From NCBI GenBank assembly GCA_003154555.1, contig PMDT01000143.1:1-5356 (forward strand): a stretch of DNA of 5,356 bases. The letters run 5' to 3'. Source of the DNA: Spirochaetaceae bacterium (lineage in GTDB: Bacteria > Spirochaetota > Spirochaetia > SZUA-6 > Fen-1364). The notes under the pieces are model-generated. The model was not told the origin of the DNA. It saw only the letters and a program-made list of their open reading frames with translations, and ran no database searches. This document shows positions 4,891 through 5,356 of the stretch, in pieces (within the stretch, counting starts at the first letter, position 1; each line of letters begins with the position of its first letter). A program made the translations under genes and the position numbers.

Positions 4891-5356
4891 ATGAGTAGCA
4901 CGGAATATGCGCACCCACCTTCCTTTGATGTGGTCTATGAGTCTCTCTTTCCCATCATCTACCATGTCTCTTTGCGCGTAACCGGAGATAGAGGGGTCGC
5001 GGAGGACCTTTGCCATGAGGCGTTCATCAAGCTTATGGAGCGCTCCGATCTTCTGCCGAATCTCGAGCAGGCGAAATACTGGCTTATCCGCGTGGTGAAG
5101 AACCTGTCGTTGAATCATGAGAAGCGACGCAGCCGCGAAAGAGCCGCGTATGGAAAGCTGTCGCGCCTGGCGGTCAGCACGGCGGAATCGAGCGAAAAGC
5201 TCGCCATCCGGGAGGAAACCCGGACGGACGTGCAACGGGCCCTCGACGAGCTTCCCTACACCCTGCGGGCGCCGCTGGTCTTCCGCGAGTATGGCGACTT
5301 GAGCTACAAAGAGATCGGTGCGATTCTGGGCATCACGGAAAGCAATGTGAAGGTGC
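4891..5356 (+). CDS. ECF-type RNA polymerase sigma factor, 3' end cut by the window
   Basis: An extracytoplasmic-function (sigma70 group 4) factor that would direct RNA polymerase to a specific promoter set. From the ATG at 4891 the frame stays open to the window edge, giving 155 residues. The sigma-2 region spans about residues 13-80: DRGVAEDLCHEAFIKL (33-48) matches the core-binding region 2.1/2.2 motif, and AKYWLIRVVKNLSLNHEKRR (61-80) covers the -10 recognition part. A linker of about 30 residues is followed by sigma-4 from about 114: ALDELPYTLRAPLVFREYGD, then LSYKEIGAILGITESNVKV, the helix-turn-helix for -35 recognition. Only about the last 15-30 residues should be missing. No clear Shine-Dalgarno precedes the ATG (GGGAAA is 12 nt upstream); a TTG at 4882 is an alternative three codons earlier. 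It follows cysS by 30 bp in the same direction, so read-through is likely. Any anti-sigma partner would lie downstream, outside the window. Regulon and signal are unknown. Confidence 0.92.
   Translation, partial: MSSTEYAHPPSFDVVYESLFPIIYHVSLRVTGDRGVAEDLCHEAFIKLMERSDLLPNLEQAKYWLIRVVKNLSLNHEKRRSRERAAYGKLSRLAVSTAESSEKLAIREETRTDVQRALDELPYTLRAPLVFREYGDLSYKEIGAILGITESNVKV

Noticed and set aside
1..5356. Search for tRNA or rRNA genes, CRISPR repeats, insertion sequence ends, toxin-antitoxin or defence genes.
   Set aside because: Intergenic space is only 98, 43, 50 and 30 bp and shows none of these signatures; all larger stretches are covered by the five genes.

Overview
This is a compact, GC-rich (roughly 60% or more by eye) bacterial chromosomal segment with five protein-coding genes and almost no spare DNA. 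The best guess for the organism is a high-GC member of Spirochaetota. The basis is remembered family resemblance, not a search: the MurB C-terminal half (FPCAGSVFKNNRNFG...), the N-terminal region of the ECF sigma factor (AKYWLIRVVKNLSLN) and the GGIDH...VHHTNE form of cysteinyl-tRNA synthetase all recall spirochaete proteins. A related deep-branching phylum cannot be excluded.

Layout: (1) 99-1457, plus strand, an exported protein of unknown function, possibly an outer-membrane beta-barrel, with ten cysteines in the mature part. (2) 1450-2427, minus strand, a divergent PfkB-family sugar kinase whose stop codon overlaps that of gene 1 (convergent pair). (3) 2471-3385, minus strand, murB, immediately upstream of the kinase and probably in one transcript with it. 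(4) A 50-bp divergent intergenic region (3386-3435). (5) 3436-4860, plus strand, cysS. (6) From 4891 to beyond the right edge, plus strand, an ECF-type sigma factor 30 bp after cysS, with a small palindrome in the gap. The first 98 bases are a GC-rich, dyad-rich leader whose owner cannot be settled.

Functionally this is mainly a housekeeping neighbourhood: peptidoglycan precursor synthesis (MurB), translation (CysRS), sugar phosphorylation (PfkB family) and a transcriptional regulator (ECF sigma). I see no mobile element, CRISPR array, rRNA, tRNA or defence system. The points worth a second look are small: residue substitutions at usually conserved sites in MurB and the kinase, an unidentified exported protein with an internal G8 tract, a symmetric hairpin that holds both convergent stop codons, ambiguous kinase translation initiation inside murB, and a 13-bp palindrome ahead of the sigma gene. 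I did not find convincing evidence of a new multi-gene system.
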